Source: Chloroflexota bacterium (GTDB lineage Bacteria; Chloroflexota; Anaerolineae; Anaerolineales; UBA4823). From it: a stretch of 64,000 nucleotides of DNA. Each line of letters begins with the position of its first letter. The first letter of the stretch is position 1. The translations under genes were made by a program, and so were the position numbers. The notes under the pieces were generated by a model that made no database searches, was not told the origin of the DNA, and was given only the letters and a program-made list of their open reading frames with translations. Of the stretch, positions 47,180-56,388 are shown one piece after another. Where the stretch lies: contig JAKQIM010000042.1 of NCBI GenBank assembly GCA_029557965.1, forward strand, positions 16,377 to 80,376. The letters run 5' to 3'.

Positions 47180-48084
47180 TTATGAAAGCACCACTTCTTG
47201 AAGCAGATCAGCCACCGGCCTCATAGGGGGACCCGGCAGCAGAGGAGGAATGCGGTTCCCCAATTCGACAGAGAGTGGGATCCTCGCGAACATCAGCAAT
47301 ATGGCAAACGCCATGGAGATAAGTATCCCCCCCGCGCCCCGCGTTTGCGCATTCAACGCCGCAGCCCATCCTCCCAACACAGGTAACATGCCAAATATCA
47401 GCACAACAATGCCCGCGATCACGCCAAAGCCGATATATTTCCGCCACCGGCCGGAATAATTGGTGATTTCATGCGAGCGCTGTGAAAGGGCAATATACAA
47501 TGGCAGGTTATCTTGCGGGGGGAGGCTGGTTTGCAGTTTTTGGGCCAATTCATCGATCCGCTGGCGGTGGCGCTGCCAAAGCTCAGAAGGTTGTTCGGTA
47601 TCCACCAGCTCCACATGATACCCCCACTGCGGCCGGTCTTGGCGCGCCCACAGCGGCATGTTGCCCGAGGTCATTTTCCCCACCAGGCGATCGACAAGGG
47701 CGACATCAACCGATTTCTCTACTGGGAGCGCCCCGCGCTTGGGACGGGTGACCGTTTCGACCACCACCCCATTCTCGAAGATGGTGCGCATCACCACCAC
47801 CGGACCGCCAAAGAAAGCATTCACCGCAGCAAATATCCGGCGATCGTGGCTGGTAAAAACATCTTCGACCTCACCTTCTTCGGTTGCGCGCACCATCAAC
47901 GCCAGGTCACAAAAGACGCCATCTTCTCGGCATCCAACATGCCTGGCGCTTTGGTCTCCAATAACCCCACGCTTTGAAAGCCCAGGTCCAGCAGCGCGCT
48001 GCGCAGATGGGGGGCAGGGTTGGCGCGTTCTGCAGCCCCCACCTGGCCAGTGACATCACGGTAAGCTACAGAGATTGGTATCAT
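47180..48084 (-). pseudogene. Membrane protein gene with a frameshift
   Basis: Two frames: 48084-47896 (MIPISVAYRDVTGQVG... ending KMASFVTWR) and the -1 frame from about 47910 down to 47180. Joining them gives MASFCDLALMVRATEEGEVED..., which reads as one natural protein of about 301 residues with a soluble N-terminal half and two or three transmembrane helices near the end (FGVIAGIVVLIFGMLPVLG; GGILISMAFAILLMFA). The slip is at AAAA 47911-47914 (TTTT on the coding strand): one more T would restore the frame. Alternatively the second frame starts at ATG 47896, sharing a base with the first stop (TGATG). GGAGG precedes 48084. Family unknown. Confidence 0.6.
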
Positions 48085-48099
48085 TTTTCCTCCAGAAGG

Positions 48100-48555
48100 T
48101 TATTTTTTGGATAGCAAATAGCGGTACACGTTGGTCTGGCGCAGCTCGAAGCCCATACGCTGGTAGAGGCGGTTGGCAGCCTGGCGGCCCGGGTTGGAGG
48201 TCAGGCCCACCTGTGGCGCGCCAGCCTGGCGGGCGTGCTCCAGGCAAGCCTGGGTGAGGGCCTCGCCAATGCGCCGGCCGCGGGCGCGTTCGTCGACAAT
48301 GACATCCTCAATGTAGCCGCGCAGCCCGGTGGGGACGCGGTACAGGATCAGCGTGGCCAGGCCAATGATCTCATCACCAAAATCGGCATGCCGGGCGGCA
48401 AAGAGGATCGATGCGGGCGAGGCCAGCATCAGCGCCAGGTCCTGACGGCTGGGCGGGGGGTTGTTGTTGGTGAGCTGCGGCACCAGGCGCTGGCAGGCAG
48501 CATACAGCTCCTCGCTGGGCTGGTCGGCACGAAAGACGGTCAGAGCAGGGTTCAT
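48100..48555 (-). CDS. GNAT-family N-acetyltransferase
   Basis: 151 residues from ATG 48555; GTG 48561 is an alternative. GNAT fold: motif A IEDVIVDERARGRRIGEALTQACLEHA with the R-x-x-G-x-G/A acetyl-CoA loop (RARGRRIG), then GLTSNPGRQAANRLYQRMGFE (motif B). Starts just after the S10 peptidase stop, so it is downstream in the same unit. Substrate unknown. Confidence 0.9.
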   Translation of the reverse strand: MNPALTVFRADQPSEELYAACQRLVPQLTNNNPPPSRQDLALMLASPASILFAARHADFGDEIIGLATLILYRVPTGLRGYIEDVIVDERARGRRIGEALTQACLEHARQAGAPQVGLTSNPGRQAANRLYQRMGFELRQTNVYRYLLSKK

Positions 48556-48561
48556 GGGCAC

Positions 48562-50070
48562 CTACACGCCTTTGGACCAGGCAATGAAATCGGCCAGCTC
48601 TTGCTTCAGCTTAGCCAGCGAGGGGATGTGGATGTACATCATATGCCCGGCCTCGTAATAGCCCATGCGCAGGTTGGCGCGCAGGCCGGGATCGAGGCCC
48701 AGGGTGTTGAAGGTATACTCAGTGGCAAAATAGGGCGTAGCCAGGTCATAATAACCGTTAGCCACGTAGACCTTCAGGTGCGGGTTGATGGTCATCGCCT
48801 GGCGCAGGGTCTCAGCCACGTTGACGTATTGGTTCTGGTGCTCGGCGTAACTCCAGGGATAGACGCGCTCGGTCAGGATCTCATAGGGCAGGTCGCTCTC
48901 GAAGTTCAGCTCACTGCGCACGTAATCGTAGAGGGTGGCGGCATAGGGCCCCATGATGTTGGCCATGCTGGGATCGAATTCAAAATTCTCGCCCGCCGCG
49001 TCACGGTCGATACCCTTGAAGCGGCTGTCGAGGCGGCCCACCGTGCGGCGCTCGTGGCGCAGCAGCTCTTTGGTAAAGCGGAAGATCTCGATGCGCAGAT
49101 CGGTACGGTCCAGGTAGTCTTCTGAAAGCCCCGTGTAGCGCGCCAGCTTGCGCAGGATCTTTTGGCGCTGCTCGGGCGAGAGCGCCGCCCCGCGCAGCAA
49201 GGCCGGGGTGTACTCGTTGAGCGTGAAGGCTTCGACCTCGTCGAGGGTGGCGCGCAGGTCCTTCTGCAAAGCCTCGTTCAGCCGCCGGTGATACCAGGCG
49301 GTGGCGGCAAAGGTAGGCAGGAAGAAGATGAAGGGCAGGTCGTTGCCAGAATTGTAGTCGAGGGTCTGGAAGTTCAAGACCGAAGAGATCAGCATGATGC
49401 CGTTGAGGTACATGCTGTGCCGCTCTTGCAGGTAGCCCGCCAGCCCCGCCGAACGCGTGGTGCCATAGCTCTCGCCAATCAAAAACTTGGGCGAGAGCCA
49501 GCGCTTGTAGCGCGTGGTATAGAGACGGATGAAATCCCCGACCGACTCGATATCCTTCTTAAAGCCGTGGAACTGCTTGGCCTTCTCGCCCACCACGGGC
49601 CGGCTGTAACCGGTGCTGACCGGGTCGATGAAAACCAGGTCGGTCAGGTCGAGCAGGGCAAACTCGTTATCCACCAGGCGGTAGGGCGGCGGCAGGGGAT
49701 TGCCCTCGTCGTCCATCAACACACGCCGCGGCCCCAGCAGGCCCAGGTGCAGCCAGACCGACGAAGACCCCGGGCCCCCGTTGAAAGAAAAGGTCAGCGG
49801 GCGTTGGGTGCGGTCTTCTACGTCGTCACGCGTGTAGGCCACAAAGAAGACTGCTGCCTTGGGTTTCTCACCTTCTGCTTCGCCCTCGTGCTCGCCCTTC
49901 TTCTCCATCTCTTCTTTGAGCACCATCGTCCCGCAGGTGACGGTGTAAGGGATCACCTGGCCGTGGAGGGTGAGGGTGTGCCGGGTGACAACGATCTCGT
50001 CCTTGGCGGGCTGCAGCTCAGGGGCTTTCTCATCCTTCTTCGCTTCGATTTTGGTTTCTTCTGCCATCAT
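48562..50070 (-). CDS. S10 serine carboxypeptidase-like protein
   Basis: 502 residues. Alpha/beta-hydrolase with S10 marks: FSFNGGPGSSSVWLHLG (oxyanion hole), LVFIDPVSTGYSRP, nucleophile in LIGESYGTTR, Asp in VANGYYDLATPYFATEY, and His in GYYEAGHMMYIHIP. The N-terminal 80 residues are charged (Lys/Glu-rich) without a signal peptide, so an intracellular peptidase is suggested, unlike the secreted yeast type. AGGAGAG lies before ATG 50070. Together with the GNAT gene it forms a small operon. Confidence 0.9.
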   Translation of the reverse strand: MMAEETKIEAKKDEKAPELQPAKDEIVVTRHTLTLHGQVIPYTVTCGTMVLKEEMEKKGEHEGEAEGEKPKAAVFFVAYTRDDVEDRTQRPLTFSFNGGPGSSSVWLHLGLLGPRRVLMDDEGNPLPPPYRLVDNEFALLDLTDLVFIDPVSTGYSRPVVGEKAKQFHGFKKDIESVGDFIRLYTTRYKRWLSPKFLIGESYGTTRSAGLAGYLQERHSMYLNGIMLISSVLNFQTLDYNSGNDLPFIFFLPTFAATAWYHRRLNEALQKDLRATLDEVEAFTLNEYTPALLRGAALSPEQRQKILRKLARYTGLSEDYLDRTDLRIEIFRFTKELLRHERRTVGRLDSRFKGIDRDAAGENFEFDPSMANIMGPYAATLYDYVRSELNFESDLPYEILTERVYPWSYAEHQNQYVNVAETLRQAMTINPHLKVYVANGYYDLATPYFATEYTFNTLGLDPGLRANLRMGYYEAGHMMYIHIPSLAKLKQELADFIAWSKGV

Positions 50071-50110
50071 ACTCTCTCCTATCTATCCCAGCTACAAAGG
50101 ATTATTTCTT

Positions 50111-50178
50111 ACCGCAGAGTCGCGGAGAACACAGAGAAAACAATCTAAAAAACTCAACGAACGCTGCGTCTCTGCGGT
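50111..50178. repeat. Dispersed fold-back repeat, copy 2
   Basis: ACCGCAGAG...CTCTGCGGT with the same ends and CGC-GAG internal pattern as 4046-4116. Lies between the S10 gene start and the propeller lipoprotein stop; no ORF. Confidence 0.65.
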
Positions 50179-50193
50179 GAAAGGGGTTTTTCG

Positions 50194-51837
50194 TCATGGA
50201 AGATAAAGAAAATCGCTGCCCTGGCTGACCCACAGCTCGCTCTTGCCGGCTGCGGTCACCAGCCACAGGCTGTGCCCATCCAGGCCCAGGTAGTAGCTGT
50301 AATCGCCTGTGGGATGCTCGAAAACCGGGGGCAGCTCCAGGTTGGGGCCTGAGAGGGCAGAAATCTCCAGGTTCGCAGCAGGCGGCTGGGCGGTGGGCAA
50401 GGCGGTGGTATCCCAGGCCACCAGCTCGCCGGTGCGCCAGTTAAGGGCCAACAGCTCAGGCCCGGGGATGCAGTCAACACCATAGACCAGGCAAGAGATG
50501 CCCGGCCCTGAAAAGAGATTGCCATCATCCGGCGCGCTTTGGGCTTCGAAGGCCACGCGCTGCACCTGCACCCAATCGCCATACCAGATATCGCAGTCGC
50601 CATCCAGGCCGGGGCAAAGGCGGTAATCATAGAGCGGGTTGCTGAGCAAGGCCGCCTGCTGTCCGGTGAGGGCATCGACAAGCAGGATGGCATTTGAGCC
50701 ATTGAAGGCGTACTGTGCGCCGTCGTAAGACAGGGAACGGTGCTGGTAGAGCAGGTATTGGCCGCCCGGCACCCACAAGGGGTGGGTATCCAGCTCCCAA
50801 GAGGCCGGCTCGGGCATAAAGACCAGGTCCAGCGAGACGTTATAGCCCCACACGGCACTTTGCAGGCCCAGGCCGCGGCTGGCCCGCGTCACCAGGGCCG
50901 TGTGGTCCTCGTTCCAGGTGGTCACGCCAGACGCGCCGAGCTGGACCAGGCTGCCGGTCAGCGGGTCGAACAAGCTCAGCCAGCCGCCCTCGCAGTGACC
51001 GGTGCCCAGCAGCACCTTGCCGTTGCTCAAGAACTCAAAGCTGTGCCCGGTCCCGGCTTCAGAGCGGTAAAGCACCTGGCCGTTTTGGGTATCCATCAAG
51101 ATGATGCCGCGCCCGCAGACCTGGGGGCCAAAGTTAAAACCCAGCAGGCGGCCATCGGGAGAGAATTGAAAATCACTACAGGAGAGCGCCTCGCCCATTT
51201 CGGCCTCGTTGGCCGGTAAGACGCCGTAGCATTCTTCGGGCAGAGAGATGGTTTGGATGGCAGGGTGGCTGTAGCTGACCCCGTAGCCCACGAAGAGGGC
51301 TTGACCGGCAGGGTCGGGCGGCAGGTAGGCCGCAAAGCTCAAATCATCCAGGGTCAGGCGCGCCGCCCGCTGCCCATCGGGAGAGAAGCCCCACAACCAG
51401 GGGCCGCCCTGGGGCGAGGCAGAAGGCACTTCGTCGATGGAAAGCACGCTGGGCGAGAAATTGAAGGGCCGCGGCGCGGCGCTGCTGAAGACGATCAGCC
51501 CGCTCAGGGCGCCGCCGCCAGGGTCTGCCAACTGCTCCAGCGTGATGCCAGCCTGGGGATCGAAGACGGGCACCGGGTTATAGGTGGGCGAAGGGCCCGG
51601 GGTGGGGGTGTAGGTGGGCGGGAGGGGGGTGGGGGTGAGGGTGGGAGCGATCTGCCCCTCAGGCGTGGGCGTCCAACTGGGCACCAGGGTCAGGCGCCAG
51701 CCGGGTGCGGGCGTGGTGGCAAGGGGGGTGGGCTCGGCAGGCGAACAGCCGGCCAACAACCCCAGGCACAGCAATCCCAATACCAGGCGGCCGGCCCAGC
51801 GCAGCGTGCGAGAAGCAGCGTCAAAGGGCGGGTTCAT
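50194..51837 (-). CDS. Propeller-like surface lipoprotein
   Basis: 547 residues. Lipobox LAGC after LVLGLLCLGL, then a Pro/Thr linker (about 35-90). The rest has repeated blade-like strands: WGFSPDGQRAARL, FQFSPDGRLLGFNFG, IILMDTQNGQVLY, LWVPGGQYLLYQHR, LLALNWRTGELVAWD. This resembles TolB/WD40-like beta-propellers. Several Cys pairs (e.g. CPGLDGDC) suggest disulfides. Function unknown; perhaps binding. Shares ATGA with the upstream fusion gene, so it is coupled to it. Confidence 0.75.
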   Translation of the reverse strand: MNPPFDAASRTLRWAGRLVLGLLCLGLLAGCSPAEPTPLATTPAPGWRLTLVPSWTPTPEGQIAPTLTPTPLPPTYTPTPGPSPTYNPVPVFDPQAGITLEQLADPGGGALSGLIVFSSAAPRPFNFSPSVLSIDEVPSASPQGGPWLWGFSPDGQRAARLTLDDLSFAAYLPPDPAGQALFVGYGVSYSHPAIQTISLPEECYGVLPANEAEMGEALSCSDFQFSPDGRLLGFNFGPQVCGRGIILMDTQNGQVLYRSEAGTGHSFEFLSNGKVLLGTGHCEGGWLSLFDPLTGSLVQLGASGVTTWNEDHTALVTRASRGLGLQSAVWGYNVSLDLVFMPEPASWELDTHPLWVPGGQYLLYQHRSLSYDGAQYAFNGSNAILLVDALTGQQAALLSNPLYDYRLCPGLDGDCDIWYGDWVQVQRVAFEAQSAPDDGNLFSGPGISCLVYGVDCIPGPELLALNWRTGELVAWDTTALPTAQPPAANLEISALSGPNLELPPVFEHPTGDYSYYLGLDGHSLWLVTAAGKSELWVSQGSDFLYLP

Positions 51838-53162
51838 TGGCCCCTGGCATGCGGCTGGCGGATGCGGTCCAGGCGGAGCTCTTCGGCCGCCCAGCGGTAA
51901 TGGCTGTAGGTGTTGGCTGCCAGGTAAGGGGCCATGCTGGAATTCTCACCCGTCCAGGCGTAACGGCCCACTTCGAAGATCTCTTCTTCGGTCATGCAAT
52001 CGACCAGGGCCAATATTTGCTGGTGCGAGGCCAGGTAATTGGCCAGCACATCTTGCAGGGGCCGGTCTTTATGGCGTTCGTAGCCCTGCTGGTTAAGGGC
52101 CGGGAGCTGCTCCCAATCAAAGCCTTCTTCGGGCAGGTGCGGCAGCTCACAGCGCAGCCCGGCCTCGTACCAGCCGGCAAAACGCCGTTCCCAATCGACC
52201 AGGTGGGCCAACAAATCTTTGACCGACCAATGGCCTAGCGCGCCGGGGGTGGTCATCTCTACGGGTGACAGCCCATCGATCTTTTCGTCCAGGTTCTTGC
52301 GCTCTGCATGGATGCGGTCGATCACCTGTTCTTTGGTGGTCGGATGTTCCATAAGCCGTTTTTCTCCTGGATTTATTGTACCATCTCGCCGCCAGAACGA
52401 ATCGAACCAGGGCGGGGCCACCTGGATGAAGTGGGGCCAAGAGCCCGGTTGGGGGGTTGGGTCAGGCAGCATCCATTCCCACAGGCCCAAGAAGGTGAAG
52501 CCGCAGCCTAGCAGGGTATTCAAGACCGTGCCCAGGGTGTGACGGAACTCGTGCGGGCTGGGCAGGGTCAGCTTGGTGCCATCGGGCTGGGGCACGTCCC
52601 AACCGGGGAAGTAGCGGGTAATGTCTTCGCCGTCTAGATAAGGGTTGATGAGCGGGTAAGCGTGGCCGTCCCAGGCCTCGTTATCCACTGCCTGGACAAA
52701 GGGGTTGGCAAACTGCACAAAATAGATGCCGCCCGGCTTGAGCACCCGCCCCACGCCGCGGAAGACCGGCTCGACCGCGGGGACAAAGTTGAGCGAATAC
52801 ACCTGCCAGACAATGTCAAAGGCGGCATCGGGGAAGCTCGACAGGTCGCGCATATCCCCCTGGCAGGTGCTGATCTGCAGTCCGTGATGAGCGGCAGCCT
52901 GTTGGTCTCGCGCCAACTGCACGTCTGAAAGGTCCAGCACGGTCACATCGGCCCCCAGCAGGCCAAAAGAGACCGAATCTTGCCCGCCGCCGCTGGCCAG
53001 GCACAGCACGCGCTTGCCAGCCACATCCGTCAAGATGCCATGCCGGCCAATCTGCCGGCGCGCCTCTTCGAGCGTGTGCTCCAGGCGGGGCTGGGACCAC
53101 TCGACGTTGGCATCAGCCAGGGCATTCCAGCGCTGGCGGTTGGTGGTATTGATTTCATCCAT
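51834..53162 (-). CDS. SAM methyltransferase fused to a ClbS/DfsB-like domain
   Basis: 442 residues from ATG 53162 (ATG 53228 would start within the repeat). Residues 1-262: class I methyltransferase, motif I VLCLASGGGQDSVSFGLLG, acidic VTVLDLSD, CQGDMRDL, VLKPGGIYFVQF. Residues about 271-442: a ClbS/DUF1706 four-helix bundle (HWSVKDLLAHLVDWERRF, EEGFDWEQLPALNQQGYE, YLAANTYSHYRWA). ClbS inactivates colibactin in E. coli. The join encodes INPGEKRLM, from a sequence with AGGAG (52364-52368) eleven bases before ATG 52352, i.e. a former start region. Separate ClbS could still be made from that ATG. Substrates unknown. Confidence 0.85.
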   Translation of the reverse strand: MDEINTTNRQRWNALADANVEWSQPRLEHTLEEARRQIGRHGILTDVAGKRVLCLASGGGQDSVSFGLLGADVTVLDLSDVQLARDQQAAAHHGLQISTCQGDMRDLSSFPDAAFDIVWQVYSLNFVPAVEPVFRGVGRVLKPGGIYFVQFANPFVQAVDNEAWDGHAYPLINPYLDGEDITRYFPGWDVPQPDGTKLTLPSPHEFRHTLGTVLNTLLGCGFTFLGLWEWMLPDPTPQPGSWPHFIQVAPPWFDSFWRRDGTINPGEKRLMEHPTTKEQVIDRIHAERKNLDEKIDGLSPVEMTTPGALGHWSVKDLLAHLVDWERRFAGWYEAGLRCELPHLPEEGFDWEQLPALNQQGYERHKDRPLQDVLANYLASHQQILALVDCMTEEEIFEVGRYAWTGENSSMAPYLAANTYSHYRWAAEELRLDRIRQPHARGQ

Positions 53163-53183
53163 ATCTTTGAAAACCCTTTCAAT

Positions 53184-53240
53184 ATCCTTATATCCTTGCA
53201 TCCTGTTGCTTAAATCTACAGGATGCAAGGATATAAGGAT
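53184..53240. repeat. Perfect 23-base-pair inverted repeat
   Basis: Arms 53184-53206 and 53218-53240, spacer 11 bases. Each arm contains ATCC-TTATATCCTTGC units. It lies between the fusion gene start (53162) and the flavoprotein stop (53293). It may act as a terminator for the latter or be a dispersed repeat. Confidence 0.85.
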
Positions 53241-53292
53241 GAATTTAGAAGAGATCCTTTTCTCATGTTTCCATCCAAGAGCGCCGCGGTGC

Positions 53293-53865
53293 TCAGTTCA
53301 TTTCTCGTCCCGAGGCCAATTGCTGGCCCAGCTCATAGGCCTGTTGGAGCAGCTCGGGATGCTGCGCTGCATCGCCCACATCTGATAGAGAGCCGTGCAC
53401 CACCCCCACGATCTCGCTCTTCAAAAATCGGCACATGGTCTCGAAGGTGTGGATGGCGTTGATGCCGCCCGAGGTTTCCAGGTCTGTATCGCCATAGGTC
53501 AAGAGGATGCCAAACCGCTTGTGAGATACCTCCCGCCATTGATTGGCATGGAAACCGTACCAACGGTCGATGCACAGCTTGAGCTGGGCGCTGAAGGTGA
53601 ACCAATAGACCGGCGTGGCCAGGATAATGGCATCTGCGGCGGCCAGCTTGGGATAAATGGGGGCCATATCGTCTTCGATCACACAGCCGCCGTTCTCCAC
53701 GCACAAGTCGCAGGCACTGCAAGGCTGGATATCCAGGTTGTGGAGGTAGATGATCTCGACCTGGGCCCCGGCCTGGCGAGCGCCGGCGGCGGCCTGCTCG
53801 GCCAGCACGGCGCTGTTGCCGCGCTCGCGCGGGCTGCCTTTGAAGATGAGGATGTTCTTGGTCAT
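53293..53865 (-). CDS. NADPH-dependent FMN reductase/flavodoxin-fold protein
   Basis: 190 residues. Phosphate-binding loop FKGSPRERGNSAVLAE at the start, then a Cys cluster CSACDLCVENGGC (about 49-61), then ILATPVYWFTFSAQLKLCIDRW, as in iron-sulfur flavoprotein-type or multimeric NADPH:FMN oxidoreductases. Cys spacing C-x2-C-x2-C-x5-C suggests a cluster or regulatory thiols. Substrate unknown. Confidence 0.9.
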   Translation of the reverse strand: MTKNILIFKGSPRERGNSAVLAEQAAAGARQAGAQVEIIYLHNLDIQPCSACDLCVENGGCVIEDDMAPIYPKLAAADAIILATPVYWFTFSAQLKLCIDRWYGFHANQWREVSHKRFGILLTYGDTDLETSGGINAIHTFETMCRFLKSEIVGVVHGSLSDVGDAAQHPELLQQAYELGQQLASGREMN

Positions 53866-53985
53866 GCCAGGGTCTCCTTCTCACGAGGGTACATCAGGCA
53901 CTAAGGATACTCCATTTTTGGCATTTTGACACCTCGAAATTTATGCGAATCGATTAATTTGACACCCATAGCACCAATCTGGTGG

Positions 53986-54015
53986 TATAATACAAACATC
54001 TGAATACCTATTCAG
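53986..54015 (+). promoter_or_regulatory. Promoter-operator module 1 (ABC efflux operon)
   Basis: TATAAT (53986-53991) followed 9 bases later by CTGAATACCTATTCAG (54000-54015). TTGACA at 53959 is 21 bases from the -10, so the -35 is uncertain. The same operator and spacing recurs at 58447-58476. Confidence 0.78.
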
Positions 54016-54074
54016 TTGTTCGTATCTCACACGCGGCGCAAGACCGAAAAAAAAGCAATTCGGAGCGGCAAACT

Positions 54075-56324
54075 GTGCAACTCATTATAAAGAACCTCTT
54101 TCGGCGAAAAATTCGCACCCTGCTGACCGTGCTGGGAATCTGCGTGGGGGTGGTCACCATCATTGCGCTGGGCGCCCTGGCAGATGGATTTGAGGCTGGC
54201 TATGGATCGATGCTGGCAGGCAGTAAGGCCGATCTTATCCTCAGCCAACCCGACACGATGGATATCAGCTATAGCGCCGTTGATGAAACGGTGGGTGCAG
54301 AGCTTGCCGTGCTGCCCGAAGTGGAAGCTGTCAGTGGGATGCTCCAGGGCATTACCCAGACTGAAGGCGAGGCTTTTTTCATCGTCTTTGGATATGCCGA
54401 AGACAGTTTTATACTGGAACGTTTCCGGATCAAAGAAGGTGTTGGCCTCTACGATCACATCCCACGCGAACTGCGCGGAACGCCGATTTTACTGGGCTCA
54501 GCCGCCGCTGAAGTGATGAAGAAAAGCGTCGGCGATACACTGCGGATTACCACCACAACCTATCGCATCGTGGGCCTCTACGAGACTGGCGACACCTTTG
54601 AAGACAGCGCCGCCGTCTTGCGCCTGGAAGATGCCCAAGATTTGTTGGGGAAAGATCGCCAGGTGAGTCTGTTCTACATCCGCCTCAAAGAGCCCAATCT
54701 GCGCACCCGGCTTGAGGAACGGCTGACACGCCAATGGCCCGATCTGAAACTGAGCGGCACAAGCGAGTTTGCCGATAAGCAGTCGATGCAGGCCATGATG
54801 AAGGGATTTGTATGGGTCATCGGCGGGCTGGCAATTGTGATTGGCGGAGTGGGCATGTTGAATGCCCAGTTGATGGCTGTCTTCGAGCGCACGCGGGAGA
54901 TCGGCGTTCTACGCGCCACCGGTTGGAACCGGCGCCGGGTGCTGGGCATGATCTTGGGCGAATCGGTGCTGGTGTGCCTGGCAGGGGGCGTGCTGGGGAT
55001 CGTGACGGGATGGCTGCTCTTGCTGCTCCTTTCCAAAATCACCGTGTTGGCTGGAACCCGCACCGGCAATATCCACCCCAACCTGATTGGGCAAGCGCTG
55101 CTGGTGGTGCTGGTTTTGGGGCTGGTTGGAGGGCTTTACCCGGCCTGGCGGGCCTCTCGCCTGCCACCGGTGGAGGCCCTGCGTTATGAGGGCGGCAGCA
55201 GCAAGGCCCGCCGCCTGCCCGTGGGGGGGATGGCCGTGCAGGGCTTATGGCAGCGTTCGACCCGCAGCCTGCTCACCCTGGGTGCCATCGGCCTGACCGT
55301 GGGGGCAATCCTGGCGTTAGAAGCCGTGGTGCGTGGATTTTCTGCTTCGTTCACCGATATGGCTAACCTCAGCCAGGCAGAAATCATGATCCGCCAGGCC
55401 GATATTGCCGACACCACCCTGAGCGCCATCGATGAGCGGGTGATCGATTCGATCAGCGCCATGCCTGAAGTGCGCAGCGCCTCCGGGGCAGTGTTCACCG
55501 GGCTGATCCTGCCCGATTCGGGGATCATGTTCCTGCTGCAAGGATATGCCCCCAATGAATTTCCGATCCAGCGCTTCCACGTGGTGCAGGGCGAGATGCT
55601 CACCGGCAACCGCCAGATTTTGCTCGGCGACCTGATGGCCGAGGCGCTCAAAAAAGATGTCGGCGATGTTGTCGAATTGAGCGGGATGCGCTTCAAGGTG
55701 GTGGGAATCTACGAATCAAACATCGGCTGGGAACAGATGGGCGGGGTGACCACCTTGCGCGATGCCCAAAATTTTGTGGGCCGCCCTCGCCAGGTAAGCA
55801 TGATCGCCGTCAAGTTGAAAGACGCCGCCCAAGCCCAGGCAATGGTTGAGATCTTCAACACCCGGTTCCCCGGCGTCTATGCGGCCCTGGGCAGTGAATT
55901 TGCTGAAGAAATGCCCGATATGCAGTCTTCCAAAGCGATGCTGGGCGGGATCTCATTGATGGCAGTATTTGCCGGCGGGCTGGGCGTGCTCAACACCATG
56001 TTGATGTCTGTCTTCGAGCGCACGCGTGAGATTGGCGTGCTGCGCGCCCTGGGCTGGCGCCGGAGCGCCGTGCTCGGGATGATCCTGCGCGAAGCGGTGC
56101 TGTTGGGCCTGCTGGGCGGGGGGCTGGGGATCGGGTTGGCCTTTGGTTTGATCAAGCTGATGCAGATGACCCCCATGCTTGGAAGTTGGGTAGACCCGGT
56201 GTGGGCCTGGGATATCTTTGCCCGCGCCATTCTGCTTTCTCTATTTTTGGGCGTGATCGGCGGGTTGTACCCGGCTTACCGCGCCACCCGGCTCCGGCCG
56301 GTGGATGCCCTGCGGTACGAGTAA
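54075..56324 (+). CDS. MacB/FtsX-type ABC permease, tandem fusion of two units
   Basis: 749 residues from GTG 54075 (GGAG 9 bases before). The two halves (about 1-372 and 385-749) each hold an N-terminal helix, a periplasmic MacB-like core domain and a C-terminal FtsX block. The blocks VFERTREIGVLRA(T/L)GW(N/R)RR..LGMIL and GLYPA(W/Y)RA(S/T)RL.PV(E/D)ALRYE occur twice. Normally two such chains dimerise; here one chain could make the dimer. The adaptor and ATPase follow in the operon, so it is a MacA-MacB-like efflux or lipoprotein-handling pump. Confidence 0.92.
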   Translation: MQLIIKNLFRRKIRTLLTVLGICVGVVTIIALGALADGFEAGYGSMLAGSKADLILSQPDTMDISYSAVDETVGAELAVLPEVEAVSGMLQGITQTEGEAFFIVFGYAEDSFILERFRIKEGVGLYDHIPRELRGTPILLGSAAAEVMKKSVGDTLRITTTTYRIVGLYETGDTFEDSAAVLRLEDAQDLLGKDRQVSLFYIRLKEPNLRTRLEERLTRQWPDLKLSGTSEFADKQSMQAMMKGFVWVIGGLAIVIGGVGMLNAQLMAVFERTREIGVLRATGWNRRRVLGMILGESVLVCLAGGVLGIVTGWLLLLLLSKITVLAGTRTGNIHPNLIGQALLVVLVLGLVGGLYPAWRASRLPPVEALRYEGGSSKARRLPVGGMAVQGLWQRSTRSLLTLGAIGLTVGAILALEAVVRGFSASFTDMANLSQAEIMIRQADIADTTLSAIDERVIDSISAMPEVRSASGAVFTGLILPDSGIMFLLQGYAPNEFPIQRFHVVQGEMLTGNRQILLGDLMAEALKKDVGDVVELSGMRFKVVGIYESNIGWEQMGGVTTLRDAQNFVGRPRQVSMIAVKLKDAAQAQAMVEIFNTRFPGVYAALGSEFAEEMPDMQSSKAMLGGISLMAVFAGGLGVLNTMLMSVFERTREIGVLRALGWRRSAVLGMILREAVLLGLLGGGLGIGLAFGLIKLMQMTPMLGSWVDPVWAWDIFARAILLSLFLGVIGGLYPAYRATRLRPVDALRYE

Positions 56325-56388
56325 GAAACAAGATATATCTCATTTTTGCAACATGGCACGATCGAAACGTAAAATTTGGAGGAACAAT

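Noticed and set aside
47896..47898. TGA at the end of the first half of the frameshifted gene as a second selenocysteine
   Set aside because: The continuing sense frame is the -1 frame, not the frame of the TGA, and no SECIS-like stem follows.
53223..53462. 79-codon plus frame starting in the palindrome
   Set aside because: Runs antisense to the flavodoxin-fold gene and begins in repeat DNA.
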